Assembly: GCA_016934035.1 (NCBI GenBank)
Contig: JAFGTP010000052.1
Span: 1 to 58,054 of the forward strand
Reading direction: 5' to 3'
DNA: 58,054 nt
Origin: Fidelibacterota bacterium
GTDB taxonomy: Bacteria > Fidelibacterota > UBA2242 > JAFGTP01
The notes under the pieces: generated by a model
Database searches by the model: none
The model's input: only the letters and a program-made list of their open reading frames with translations
What the model was told of the DNA's origin: nothing
Shown: one piece after another, positions 16,761 to 26,232 of the stretch
Layout of the letters: each line of letters begins with the position of its first letter
Position numbering within the stretch: position 1 is the stretch's first letter
Translations under genes and position numbers: made by a program

Positions 16761-17699
16761 ATGTACAAATTTTTATTTGGTCCTGTGCCATCAAGAAGAT
16801 TGGGTATATCACTGGGTCTTGACTTGGTGCCCAAAAAGGTTTGCTCGCTGGATTGTGTTTATTGTGAGGTGGGGAAGACAACAAAACTCACGTTGGAGCG
16901 CAAAGAATATATTCCCTTTGAAAAAATAAAGCATGAACTGACAGATTATTTTAATCATCATCCCGATCCTGATTATGTGACCTTTTCAGGTTCAGGCGAA
17001 CCATTGTTGAATTCAAAAATCTTGGAAGTACTGCAATTGATAAAACAAATCCGTCCCGCCATTCCTGTTGCTGTTTTGACCAATGGAACATTATTTTATG
17101 ATGAAACGGTCCGAAAGACATTGATGGACGCAGATGTGGTTCTGCCTTCGCTTGATGCTGCGACACAAGCGGTTTTTGAGAAAATCAACCGTCCGGTAAA
17201 AGGTCTTTCAATTGAACAATACATTCAGGGAATGATTGATTTCAGCAGCGACTATAAAGGAAAACTATGGTTAGAAGTTTTTATTTTGCCGGGATATAAT
17301 GATTCTACTACGGAATTGTCAGAATTGAAAAAAGCGATTATCAAAATTAATCCTGATTCGGTTCAGTTAAATACTCTGGACCGGCCGGGTACTGTTTCAA
17401 ATTTAAAAGCAGCAACTCAGGCTGAACTCCAGCATGTGATTGATTTATGGCATTTGGACAATGTCGAAATTATTTCCAAAGCACCAGCCAGAAAAAATAT
17501 TCAGTCTTTTCGCCAGGATATTGAACAGGCGATCCTGGAAACAATCCTTCGGCGTCCCTGTACCATCGATGATCTGTCGCAGGTTTTGGGGTTGCATATG
17601 AATGAAATCAATAAATACCTGGATGTACTGGATGCCGAAGGTAAAATTGAAGTAATTGAAGGCACAAGGGGTTTTTTTTATCAGGTTAAAAACAAATAG
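16761..17699 (+). CDS. Radical SAM protein (COG0731-like) with C-terminal winged helix
   Basis: A 312-residue radical SAM enzyme. The cluster-binding motif is C28-x3-C32-x2-C35 (KVCSLDCVYCEVG), preceded by the family-typical FGPVPSRRLGISLG. SGSGEPLLN forms the SAM-binding region. The last ~75 residues (AILETILRRPCTIDDLSQVLGLHMNEI...) look like a winged-helix module. The core resembles the COG0731 group, related to the tRNA-wyosine enzyme TYW1, but the substrate in bacteria is not known. It is a single gene with its own ribosome site and no operon partner. Confidence 0.85.
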   Translation: MYKFLFGPVPSRRLGISLGLDLVPKKVCSLDCVYCEVGKTTKLTLERKEYIPFEKIKHELTDYFNHHPDPDYVTFSGSGEPLLNSKILEVLQLIKQIRPAIPVAVLTNGTLFYDETVRKTLMDADVVLPSLDAATQAVFEKINRPVKGLSIEQYIQGMIDFSSDYKGKLWLEVFILPGYNDSTTELSELKKAIIKINPDSVQLNTLDRPGTVSNLKAATQAELQHVIDLWHLDNVEIISKAPARKNIQSFRQDIEQAILETILRRPCTIDDLSQVLGLHMNEINKYLDVLDAEGKIEVIEGTRGFFYQVKNK

Positions 17700-17744
17700 A
17701 GTTTTCCGTATATCGATAAAAAAACAGGGTTGAATATTTCTGAT

Positions 17745-19097
17745 TTATTTCAGGTAAACCATTTTGACCGATTGCACATTGTTTTTGGATTTTGCCTTTA
17801 AAAAATAGACACCGCTGGTGATATTTTGATGGGCTGTCCACAGAAAATCATAGGTTCCTGCCATTATTTTATCATTGTATAAAGTTTCAGTCGGATGTCC
17901 ATTGATATCATAAATTGATAGTTGCAATTGCAGATCGTCAGCGATTGTGATTTTGAAACATGTCCCGGCATTAAAGGGATTTGGATAGTTTTGTGATATT
18001 GAAAAATCCGTGGATATTTCGGGTCCCGCATGAATGATTGCTGTTGTTTTATGCATTTCCCGAATGACGGTATTCAGCAGGGGTTGTTCGTCAGGATTAA
18101 AAAAATCCTGTGAAATTTCCCAGATCATAACACCACCGAGTTTTTTTTCACGGGCGTATTCACATTTATAGCGAACAGACAGGGTGTCATCATAGGTGAT
18201 GAAGGTGTTGCTGTTGATCCGATAAGGTACCCGGGCGTCAGAATTCCATATGTACTGATATTGATTAAGCGACTGAATATCTCGGTATGAGACATAAGTG
18301 GCGGAAGTAAAGTTTTGGTAGGGACCAGCAGCTCCGGCAAACTTGTAGCCGTAAAAGGGAATTCCGCTGACCAGTTGGTTATAGGGCACTTTTTTGGTAT
18401 TGTGCCAGTATTCCCTGATTGCGCTGTCTATGGTCAGGTATTGCGGATCACCGGGATCTTTATACAATGAAGAATTATGCCCCGATACATTGCTCCAACT
18501 GCCGTAAAAATCATAGGTCATAACACCGAACCAGCTGACATAATTTTTAAGAAAAGCGGCGTCATAATATTTGCCGCGCCAGTCAGAAGCCGGTACAGCT
18601 ATGGATATGGATATTTCCGCCAGGTTATCTGCAATTTTATCACTCAATTCTTGCACAAAAAGATTAAGATTTTGCTTGTCGGTATGTGAGTCGGGTTGTT
18701 CCCAGTCGATATCAATTCCGTCATAGCCGTAGTCCTGACAAATTTCAACGAGTTCGTTTATGAATTTTTTCCGTTTTTCAGCGTCGGCAAAAACAGCATC
18801 GAAGTGGATTCCGTATCCCGCGCCTCCGATTGAAACCATGACTTTGCAATTATTGTTGTGGGCAATATTAATCAGGGAAGGCGTTATGCTGAAAAATTGA
18901 TCGGGGTGCCCGACAGACCCGTCAGCTTCCGGCCACATAAAACTATGGACCAGATGAGTCATTTGTGAAGTTGGAATATTATTGGGTGAATAAAAATCGG
19001 TCACCCAATAAGGATAATACCCAATAATATTTTGTCCGTCGCCCCGAAGCATTACTGTTATGAACAGTAAAAATAATAATTCTTTAAAATATTTCAC
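17745..19097 (-). CDS. Secreted glycoside hydrolase family 18 protein with T9SS sorting domain
   Basis: A 450-residue protein: signal peptide (about 1-22), GH18 barrel (about 23-350), then a C-terminal type A T9SS sorting domain (about 368-450). The barrel has VMVSIGGAGYG and the catalytic signature DGIDIDWE with D126, D129, D131 and general acid E133 intact. VMTYDFYGSW and GGVMIWEISQD follow, all usual for chitinases and related endo-N-acetylglucosaminidases. The tail starts SQNYPNPFN and continues with LSIYDINGHPTETL and SGVYFLKAKS, ending in a basic strand. Likely secreted and surface-attached or released, hydrolysing chitin or another GlcNAc glycan. The porX gene in this window fits a working T9SS. 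Confidence 0.9.
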   Translation of the reverse strand: MKYFKELLFLLFITVMLRGDGQNIIGYYPYWVTDFYSPNNIPTSQMTHLVHSFMWPEADGSVGHPDQFFSITPSLINIAHNNNCKVMVSIGGAGYGIHFDAVFADAEKRKKFINELVEICQDYGYDGIDIDWEQPDSHTDKQNLNLFVQELSDKIADNLAEISISIAVPASDWRGKYYDAAFLKNYVSWFGVMTYDFYGSWSNVSGHNSSLYKDPGDPQYLTIDSAIREYWHNTKKVPYNQLVSGIPFYGYKFAGAAGPYQNFTSATYVSYRDIQSLNQYQYIWNSDARVPYRINSNTFITYDDTLSVRYKCEYAREKKLGGVMIWEISQDFFNPDEQPLLNTVIREMHKTTAIIHAGPEISTDFSISQNYPNPFNAGTCFKITIADDLQLQLSIYDINGHPTETLYNDKIMAGTYDFLWTAHQNITSGVYFLKAKSKNNVQSVKMVYLK

Positions 19098-19291
19098 TTA
19101 TTATCCCTTTTGGAAGTTATCGGTAACATGGAAAATACTCAAAAACCTCTGTGAAATGCAAGAAAAAACTTACCTGTGCCTCAAGGCCCTGTTCATTATT
19201 TGCACTGATGCTTTTAATACAATCCGAAGTATGAGGAAATTACGCTATGTTTTTTGTGCACGGTGAACAGTGATTAGAATCCGTTTAAAAC

Positions 19292-20593
19292 TTAAAAGAA
19301 GCGAAGCCAGATATAAACCGTACTGATAACCAGACTTAACAGCATAAAAGGAATGCCATATTTGGAAAAATAGCCGAAGCTAATTTTTAAATTGTTTCGT
19401 TTGGCGATTTGAGAGACCACGACATTTGCCGATGCACCGACAAGTGTGCCATTTCCCCCAAGGCACGCACCCAGAGCCAGCGACCAGAAAAGCGGATTAC
19501 TGACCTGTTGCTGTACCAGTATTTCGTTGCCCTCAATACCCATTTGTGCTGCAAAGACAGGAATTACTGTTTTGAGCAAGGGTATCATAGCAATGACCAG
19601 AGGTATATTGTCGACAATTGAGGATATGATCGCGCTGGACCAAAGCACGGCAAAAGCGGTTAACATCAGATTACCATTGGTAGCGGTCAGCATGTGATGG
19701 CCTAAAATGTCAAATACTCCGTTTGTTTCCATGGAGCCGATGAGCATAAAAAGCCCGATAAAAAATAAGATTGCGTTCCATTCCACAAATTTCAGAACTT
19801 GATGGAAATCCATTTGGGTCACCAGCACCATCACCAGTGCACCTGCCAGAGATATTATACTGGCGTCAATATGAATGACATGGCTGATGAAGAACCCGAC
19901 AAGGATAAAACCAAAAACGATCAACGCCTTGACCAACATCTGCGGTTCAACAATGGCAAGTTTCGCTTCGGCTTTCATAATTCGTTTTTTGAGTATAGGA
20001 TTGACGTGAAAGATTTTTTGCATAAGCAGGAAGACCAGGGCCAGGGCGATGGTGATGATGACCACCACCACAGGGGCCAGATTGACAATAAAATCTTTGA
20101 AAGAAAGGTTTGTCTGGGAGGCTATCAGGATATTGGGCGGGTCGCCGATCAATGTGGCAGTGCCGCCGATATTGGAAAAAATCGCTTCCAGGACCAGCAA
20201 TGGCGCTGTTGGAATATTGAGAATCTGGGTGATCAGGATGGTGATGGGTACAACCAGAATAATGGTGGTCACATTATCGAGGAATGCAGAAAAAAAGGCT
20301 GTGATCACAATAAAAAAGAGGGTGATGATTATGCCGTTTCCCCGAGCTTTCTGGGCGAGCATGATAGCCACCCATTCAAATATGCCGGTTATCGAAAGGA
20401 TACCTACGGTTATCATCATTCCCATGAGTAAAAAAATGACGTTGAAATCAATTTTAGATAGAAGGTCCTCATAGGGGGCCGTATGCAAAAAAATGACAGC
20501 ACTGGCGCCCAGCAGTGCAGCGACGGTTTTATCAATTTTTTCTGTTGCGATAAAAAAATAGGTGATCAGGAATATTATAATTGTCGTAGTCAT
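19292..20593 (-). CDS. ArsB/NhaD family permease
   Basis: A 433-residue inner-membrane transporter with about 11-12 hydrophobic helices. The motif GGTATLIGDPPNILIAS and the second-half counterpart LGACLGGNGTLVGASANVV are hallmark inverted repeats of the ion transporter superfamily (ArsB, NhaD, citrate/anion permeases). The substrate (Na+/H+, arsenite or an anion) cannot be told from sequence; general similarity is nearest to NhaD/P-protein-like permeases. I place the start at 20593 (MTTTIIIFLITY) because AAGGA precedes it at the right distance. A longer reading to 20650 would run into the upstream gene. It follows the EIIA-CBS gene by ten bases, so the two are cotranscribed and probably functionally linked. 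Confidence 0.85.
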   Translation of the reverse strand: MTTTIIIFLITYFFIATEKIDKTVAALLGASAVIFLHTAPYEDLLSKIDFNVIFLLMGMMITVGILSITGIFEWVAIMLAQKARGNGIIITLFFIVITAFFSAFLDNVTTIILVVPITILITQILNIPTAPLLVLEAIFSNIGGTATLIGDPPNILIASQTNLSFKDFIVNLAPVVVVIITIALALVFLLMQKIFHVNPILKKRIMKAEAKLAIVEPQMLVKALIVFGFILVGFFISHVIHIDASIISLAGALVMVLVTQMDFHQVLKFVEWNAILFFIGLFMLIGSMETNGVFDILGHHMLTATNGNLMLTAFAVLWSSAIISSIVDNIPLVIAMIPLLKTVIPVFAAQMGIEGNEILVQQQVSNPLFWSLALGACLGGNGTLVGASANVVVSQIAKRNNLKISFGYFSKYGIPFMLLSLVISTVYIWLRFF

Positions 20594-20603
20594 AGGACCA
20601 TCC

Positions 20604-21515
20604 TTAATAATTAATGATTTTGTCCAGCACAATACTTTTATCAACGACACCGATGAGTTTATTATTATCCACCACGTAAAGGACTGGATATTTTTTTACA
20701 GTCAGTGCAAAAACGATTTCCAGAATAGTTGTGTTACGATTGATAGTGCAATAATCCTGTGTCATGACATCCAGGGCCCTTGAACTGGCCTCTTTTTCAA
20801 AATAGGATTCAAAAGGGTCAAAATAGCTGACAAAGGAAACGCTTTTCAGATTTTTGAAAAAATCCGGGACCCCCAAATTGAGGAGCCGGTCTGATGTGAT
20901 TTCACCGCATAATACTCCTGTTTCGTCTGTTACACCAACAGCATGAAGTTTATGCAGACCCATCAATGCCGATACCTGATGCAGTGACATCGCGGGAGTG
21001 ATTTCAAGGGCTTGTTTTGACATAATGTCTTTGGCCATGATCGGCTGGTCCAGGACCAGATTGGCGTAAGAAATGACTTTTATCAGGGCGTTGTTGTCCT
21101 GCGCTGAAACCACTTCATCCCTGGATTCCGAAAACAACCGTGTGATCTGCGCAATGGCCTGCAGACCTTTGGTGGGCATGGATTGTGGAATCAACAGCAT
21201 GGCCGCAACTCTCACCGGTTTGGAATCAACCGATTGAAAATCCAGTTCATGGCTAAGTGTTGCCATGCAAATGACAACATCTTCGAGTTCGTCAAAACGA
21301 GCATGGGGAATAGCAATTCCTTTACCAATGCCGGTTGTGCTCATCGCTTCCCGGGCCATTACTTTTTCCAGTATCGAATCAAAATCAAGACCTGATTTCT
21401 GGACAATTTTGGATTTCAGCGAGAGGCTGATCAGGGTATGAATCAGGTTTTCTTTTGCGTCGCAATGGATATTTGAAGTCATTAGTTCAGGATTAATAAG
21501 ATGATGTAATTTCAT
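20604..21515 (-). CDS. PTS EIIA (PtsN-like) domain fused to a CBS domain pair
   Basis: A 303-residue cytoplasmic protein. Residues about 5-150 form a fructose/nitrogen-type EIIA domain with the phospho-accepting histidine in GIGKGIAIPHAR (H71). Residues about 165-303 contain two CBS motifs (AKDIMSKQALEITPAMSLHQVSALM... and DVMTQDYCTINRNTTILEIVFAL...) that usually bind adenine nucleotides. It most likely senses energy or PTS phosphorylation state and regulates the downstream permease. No EI, HPr or EIIB/C gene is present in the window. ATG 21515 (MKLHHLINPE) with TTGGAA upstream is preferred over TTG 21533. Confidence 0.85.
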   Translation of the reverse strand: MKLHHLINPELMTSNIHCDAKENLIHTLISLSLKSKIVQKSGLDFDSILEKVMAREAMSTTGIGKGIAIPHARFDELEDVVICMATLSHELDFQSVDSKPVRVAAMLLIPQSMPTKGLQAIAQITRLFSESRDEVVSAQDNNALIKVISYANLVLDQPIMAKDIMSKQALEITPAMSLHQVSALMGLHKLHAVGVTDETGVLCGEITSDRLLNLGVPDFFKNLKSVSFVSYFDPFESYFEKEASSRALDVMTQDYCTINRNTTILEIVFALTVKKYPVLYVVDNNKLIGVVDKSIVLDKIINY

Positions 21516-21907
21516 AGTTATTCCAATTTTCAAAGGTTCTTAAAAAGCCAGAAATTTGAGGAAAATTTTTGATTTAAAAAATGTTTTGATATAATATTTT
21601 TTATAGTCTGAATTTCTGGAGAATTGAGGGTTCTGACAATATAAAATCGACCCTTTTTGTATTTTTTTCCACTTTTTATCATTGCTGGGCATTGCTGATC
21701 GATAATTCTGTATTTCTATAGATCACCAATAATCTTGAACAAGATTATTGAAATTCTCAACAGATAATGTGAAAAATTTTGAATGGACTAAATTATATCA
21801 AATCATGTCTTGGAGCCGATTCCCAATGATTCCGGATTAAACTGAATTTTTGTTTAAGGTAACTGCACCATGGTGTGGCCCAGGTTTTTGATGATTTTCC
21901 GGTTATT
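21516..21907. other. Intergenic region of 392 bases with two palindromes
   Basis: Lies between the sulfatase stop and the EIIA-CBS start, both on the minus strand, so it holds the 3' end of one transcript and the promoter of the next. It contains a perfect 11-bp inverted repeat CAATAATCTTG/CAAGATTATTG with a two-base loop (21727-21750) and a perfect CACCATGGTG palindrome (21866-21875). No T run follows either. I see no gene or recognisable structured RNA. Confidence 0.5.
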
Positions 21908-23545
21908 TTATTGTTTAAGTTTCTCCAGGTATTGGGTCAGATATTTTTGGTCCAGCTCGTGAGAGTCACCATATTTTATTCGCAAATCAGATAACTGTTT
22001 TTTCAGTTTTCGGACGATCTCGGCATAGGAGGGGTCATTGTAAACATTATTGATTTCGTGAAGGTCCCTTTTCCGGTCATATAATTCCCATTGGTCTACA
22101 TCGTAATAAAAATGGGCCAATTTATAGTCTTTCGTAACAATGCCGTAATGTCGCTTGACTGTGTGTTCTCCGGGAAATTCATAGTAATGATAATAAACGG
22201 CGTCCCGGGTCCATTTTTTGTTTTTGCCCTTGAGCAAGGGTACCAGGCTTTCACCCTGCATATCATTGGGGGCTTCGATACCGGCGGCATCCAGCAGAGT
22301 TTGAGCAAAGTCCAGATTTTGCACCATTTCATGACAGACGGAACCGGCTTTCACTTTGTGTGGCCATTGGACCAGCAGGGGTGTTTTAAAGGATTCATCA
22401 TAGATAAAGCGTTTGTCATACCAGCCATGTTCGCCCAGATAAAACCCCTGGTCTGAGGTATAGATCACAATGGTGTTGTCAGTCAGGTTGTTGTATTCAA
22501 GGTAATCGAGGACCCGTCCCACATTATCATCAACTGATGCAATACAGGCGAGGTAATCCTGCATGTAACGTTGGTATTTCCAGCGCATTTTTTCTTCCAT
22601 AGTCATTTTCGGCCAGTTTTCCTGAAAATCCTGATTGATTTTGTCCAGTGTTGGCTGATATTGGTTTTTTTGATCTTCTGTAGCCCGATTGAAGGCTGCT
22701 GAAAACCCATCGACGCCGCCCCAGATAAAAGGAGGAATATTTGGCTCCAGCGGAGCCATGGCTTTCTGCACTTCAGGACGGATTTTGGAATCATGCCCGT
22801 ATTTCATATGATAAAGCAGGTTCATTTCGGCTGAAGGGGCAGCGGCGCCACGGTTTTGATAATTATCAAAAAGTGTTGCAGGTTCGGGGAATTTTCGGCT
22901 CACAAATTCTGCCATTTTATCGGCCCGGGGCCACCAGGGACGGTGGGGCGCTTTGTGCAGATACATGAGTAAAAAGGGTTTCTCCGGGTTACGCTTTTTT
23001 TCCAGCCATTCCAGTGTCAAATCTGTAATAATATCAGTGCAGTAGCCCTCCTTTTCTACATTGCCTGCTTGGGTGATGAAAGTCGGATTGAGGTAATTTC
23101 CCTGCCCTGGCAATATCATAAAATCGTCAACACCTTTGGGATTATTACCAAAGTGAAGTTTGCCGATCATTGCGGTCTGATAGCCCTTTTCCTGCATAAT
23201 CTGAGGAAAAGTCGTTTGGGTTTCATCAAAAGGAAAAAGATTATCGACCTTGCCATGAATATGACAATGTTTGCCAGTAAGAATCGTCGCCCGTGAAGGC
23301 GCACAAATAGAGTTGGTGACGCAGGCGTTGGTAAATTTCATTCCATTCCGGGCAATCCGGTCAATGTTGGGGGTAGAAATCAGATGGTTGCTGTAGGCAC
23401 TGATCGCCTGGTAAGCGTGGTCATCGGACATGATAAACAAAATGTTCGGTTGCCGGTTGACCTTTTTTCCGATGCCGCAACCCATTAGGGTCAGGATTGA
23501 TGCGCTGCCTGCCGCTTTTAAAAATTCACGTCTTGAAATCTGCAT
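21908..23545 (-). CDS. Type I sulfatase, Tat-exported lipoprotein
   Basis: A 545-residue sulfatase of the alkaline phosphatase superfamily that hydrolyses sulfate esters, likely on a glycan. The N-terminus has a Tat motif SRREFLKAAG followed by a lipobox ending LMGC (C23), so it is probably exported folded and lipid-anchored. ILFIMSDDHAYQ supplies the metal-binding Asp pair. The sulfatase signature C81-A-P-S-R gives the residue converted to formylglycine. TAMIGKLHFG, YLHKAPHRPW and YTSDQGFYLGEHGWYDK complete the active site. The C-terminal part (KRDLHEINNVY) is the usual small domain. No maturase or SusCD genes are adjacent. It is a single transcription unit. Confidence 0.93.
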   Translation of the reverse strand: MQISRREFLKAAGSASILTLMGCGIGKKVNRQPNILFIMSDDHAYQAISAYSNHLISTPNIDRIARNGMKFTNACVTNSICAPSRATILTGKHCHIHGKVDNLFPFDETQTTFPQIMQEKGYQTAMIGKLHFGNNPKGVDDFMILPGQGNYLNPTFITQAGNVEKEGYCTDIITDLTLEWLEKKRNPEKPFLLMYLHKAPHRPWWPRADKMAEFVSRKFPEPATLFDNYQNRGAAAPSAEMNLLYHMKYGHDSKIRPEVQKAMAPLEPNIPPFIWGGVDGFSAAFNRATEDQKNQYQPTLDKINQDFQENWPKMTMEEKMRWKYQRYMQDYLACIASVDDNVGRVLDYLEYNNLTDNTIVIYTSDQGFYLGEHGWYDKRFIYDESFKTPLLVQWPHKVKAGSVCHEMVQNLDFAQTLLDAAGIEAPNDMQGESLVPLLKGKNKKWTRDAVYYHYYEFPGEHTVKRHYGIVTKDYKLAHFYYDVDQWELYDRKRDLHEINNVYNDPSYAEIVRKLKKQLSDLRIKYGDSHELDQKYLTQYLEKLKQ

Positions 23546-23731
23546 TTGATACCCTCTTTCTATCCCTTACGGATTTCCTTTACATTCATTTTTTAGCCCT
23601 GCTTTATGGGGCAAACGGGTTTTTTTAATTTAATTTTGTCTCTAACTGTTAAAATATAAAGGATTATGTTATGAAAAATCATCTTTTTTAGGAGTATTTT
23701 TTAATAAATCGAAAAAGCGGTATTACAATGA

Positions 23732-24181
23732 TCAATTTGCATAGACTAATTGAATTATTTCAATATTTCCCCAGTGGTGAGAAAATGGTTCAGCATTGTT
23801 CCCAGTTTGCTGAGGTTGTTCCATTTTTTTTTCATGAAGTTCAATCTTGAAATGAATAATTCTGGATTCTGAAAACCTGATGAATTGAATCAAATGGTCA
23901 GGCTCGTACCTATCGATGGTCCAGGTTTCGTGCGGATCTCCGGGAAAATCTGTGCTAAAAACACAATCCAGTTCAGCAAATCCGGATTTGGAATATAGAA
24001 TATGACAAGACCATGGAGCAATCCAGTCGTATTCTCTTTTTGGGCAGAGGAACGGAAATATTGTGGTGGGAGATGCGGACAGTGTTTGGGAACAAGTCAA
24101 AACTTTCTGATTGAATTGAAAATTCAGGCTTCTCTTTTTTTTCATTTTTACTTCTTGTGAATAAAGTTCTTTAACCGTCAT
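23732..24181 (-). pseudogene. SRPBCC (START-like) domain gene, frameshifted and internally deleted
   Basis: The open frame encodes 149 residues. The first ~110 match the SRPBCC/polyketide-cyclase-like pattern (SASPTTIFPFLCPKREYDWI, SGFAELDCVFSTDF, ETWTIDRYEP, IIHFKIEL). After EKK the open frame becomes unlike the family. At the A9 run (forward T9, 23824-23832) the frame obtained with one extra A reads NGTTSANWEQ, the expected continuation. The expected C-terminal helix end MLNHFLTTGEILK appears in the third frame, directly after WEQ. Roughly thirty or more residues normally found between these blocks are missing. So there is both a homopolymer frameshift and an out-of-frame deletion. The start could also be ATG 24145 (MKKKRSLN). 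Probably non-functional. Confidence 0.65.
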
Positions 24182-24191
24182 AATTTTTTGT

Positions 24192-26093
24192 TTACGATTT
24201 GGTCCAGATGCGGATATTGAGATTCATTTCGGCAATGATCAGTTCGATGAGTGAAAACAAGGAGTACATTAATTCAATATCGGCAAAACGGACGGGCCTG
24301 AAAATGGAGGATTCAAAAAGCGCTTCATTGAATTCGATACCGCAATAGACCCGTTCACCAATGAAAGATAAATAAAAGTTGCGGTCAATTTTTTTGCGGA
24401 TACTGACAATACCTTCCATCATGGTCGGGGTTAGTATGTAGCGGGCTTCGATTTGGCTGGTAGAAAATACTGTGAAATATTTTTCAAACTCAGGATTTTC
24501 AAGTTTTACCAGTTCACCCCGCGAACTATGTTGAAATTTTTGTCCGAATTTTCCCAGCAGGCTCTTGGTGCTGTCGGGTACAATAAAGGTTTCTCCTGAG
24601 ATGTGTTTGTGGAAATCAGCGAGGAAGAATATTCCATTAAACAGAGTATCGATTTGAGTCACTTTTTTACCGTCGCTATCAGTGGTTTCATATTGGCTTT
24701 GGGCGACAAACTCTGAGAACTCAAACAGGGTTTTGTCGATTTTTCCGCAGATATAATCGTCACCCATGGATTTATTGACCGGCAAGTCCAGAATTTTGCT
24801 CTGAATAAATTTTTCCAAGGTGATATGTCGGTTGGGTTCATAGGTGTATTTTGGATTGATCAGGCGGACTACTTTTTCGACGATATTGGATTTGAATTCA
24901 TTTCTATATTTAATGGAATTAATGATGGCTTTGATAAACAGTACGATGGCCAGGACCAGAAGGACCATACCGGCAAAGATATTGATATAATAGGCTGACA
25001 TGACCAGAACAAAGGACAGGATTCCGGCGGCAAAAATCAAAATGGTCAGGATGAACAACCGGGCGTAGCCTTTACGACTTTTTTCAATGGATATCAGCGA
25101 TGATTTTAACTCCTTTTTGAACAATTCATGCAAATTTTCATAGGCGACAATATGGCCGCATTCTTCAAGGTCCGCAGCATCGGCTTTTGGGGCACTCTCC
25201 TTTTCTCCAGTCAGTCCACGAATGAACACGTCGCCCTTTTCAAAGAACTGGCGCTCTTCTTCTGTAAAACGGTTGCTGTTTTTCAATTCTTCAATTGGGA
25301 TTTGATCATAATTGTTTTTAATTTCGCTTGAAATATGGGACAAACGCTGAAAGAATGTTGACCCGGCTTTTTTATTTTTCCTTCGATAGATGAAGGAAAA
25401 AAGGATAAAGAGCGTAAATCCAATTCCGAAAATCGTTTCCAGGGTAATTTTAGGTTTTTTATTTTTAGGCTCTTCCCATTGGCCTATTGCCTTTAAATAA
25501 GCAATGTGGGCTTCCCGCTCTTTTTCCAGGTCAACAGAATCCCGGTTGATCGTCACTGTTTGGCTGGTCGGTTCAGGACCGGCCCCGGTTTCATACCGGT
25601 TTGCCGCTTCACTTTCAGTTGGTGGCAGGCCATTTGGGTACTCATTTTCAGGTTCAAGTACGCCTGTGCGGGCATCGAGCATTGCAATGACGCCTCGTAG
25701 TGCGCGCTGCTCATTTTCAGGCAGTGATGGCAGCTGGGTTGTCAGAGTTTCCAGTAGGGCATCCCGTTTTTGGGAGAGTTTTGCCTGTTTCAATACCAGC
25801 GGAGTCACCTTCGCCATTTGTATCAATGACAGGTCATCTTCATTGATCTGTCTGTCGGGGTTATTTTTATCCAGACTGGCTGCTTTCATTATTTTCCAGG
25901 ACAAATAGTTGAATTCATTGACAAAAGACTGATATTCGGCAATGAAATTTTGTATTTCTGTATTGTTTTCAAATTCAATCGGAATGATAACCGATACTTT
26001 GTAATCGGAAAAATTTTTCGAGTCAGATTTACTGCTGCAGGAATGAAAAAGAGCAAGCAGGAGAATTGTCAGAAAAGTTAATTTTTGTTGCAT
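24192..26093 (-). CDS. DUF3137 membrane lipoprotein, LemA partner
   Basis: A 633-residue protein beginning with a lipoprotein signal (LLLALFHSC, C19). The N-terminal ~200 residues are helical and may form an extracytoplasmic domain. A membrane segment lies near ETIFGIGFTLFILFSFIYRR. A DUF3137 region follows, with two further membrane helices (LFILTILIFAAGILSFVLV and IFAGMVLLVLAIVLFI) and a cytoplasmic-looking C-terminal domain (CGKIDKTLFEFSEFVAQSQYE...). DUF3137 proteins are commonly encoded beside lemA, as here (lemA upstream, same strand). The pair is membrane-associated with no firmly known function. The extra N-terminal lipoprotein domain is longer than in typical DUF3137 proteins. Confidence 0.75.
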   Translation of the reverse strand: MQQKLTFLTILLLALFHSCSSKSDSKNFSDYKVSVIIPIEFENNTEIQNFIAEYQSFVNEFNYLSWKIMKAASLDKNNPDRQINEDDLSLIQMAKVTPLVLKQAKLSQKRDALLETLTTQLPSLPENEQRALRGVIAMLDARTGVLEPENEYPNGLPPTESEAANRYETGAGPEPTSQTVTINRDSVDLEKEREAHIAYLKAIGQWEEPKNKKPKITLETIFGIGFTLFILFSFIYRRKNKKAGSTFFQRLSHISSEIKNNYDQIPIEELKNSNRFTEEERQFFEKGDVFIRGLTGEKESAPKADAADLEECGHIVAYENLHELFKKELKSSLISIEKSRKGYARLFILTILIFAAGILSFVLVMSAYYINIFAGMVLLVLAIVLFIKAIINSIKYRNEFKSNIVEKVVRLINPKYTYEPNRHITLEKFIQSKILDLPVNKSMGDDYICGKIDKTLFEFSEFVAQSQYETTDSDGKKVTQIDTLFNGIFFLADFHKHISGETFIVPDSTKSLLGKFGQKFQHSSRGELVKLENPEFEKYFTVFSTSQIEARYILTPTMMEGIVSIRKKIDRNFYLSFIGERVYCGIEFNEALFESSIFRPVRFADIELMYSLFSLIELIIAEMNLNIRIWTKS

Positions 26094-26232
26094 GACACTT
26101 CTGTTTTTATTGGATTAATGATTAACAAAACAAGGTTTTTTGGCTTCTTTTCCGAAGGACCGAGTTCTTTCAACAGGTGCTTTTAGGAAAACAGAATTGA
26201 AGCCCAAAAGTGAGGTCATCAGGAATTGCTGA

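Noticed and set aside
16630..16929. Plus-strand frame across the intergenic region into the radical SAM gene
   Set aside because: It overlaps the radical SAM coding sequence out of frame and has no recognisable features.
19799..20431. 210-codon plus-strand frame opposite the permease
   Set aside because: Its His/Asp/Gln-rich composition is what antisense of a membrane protein gives; there is no start context and the permease frame is clearly real.
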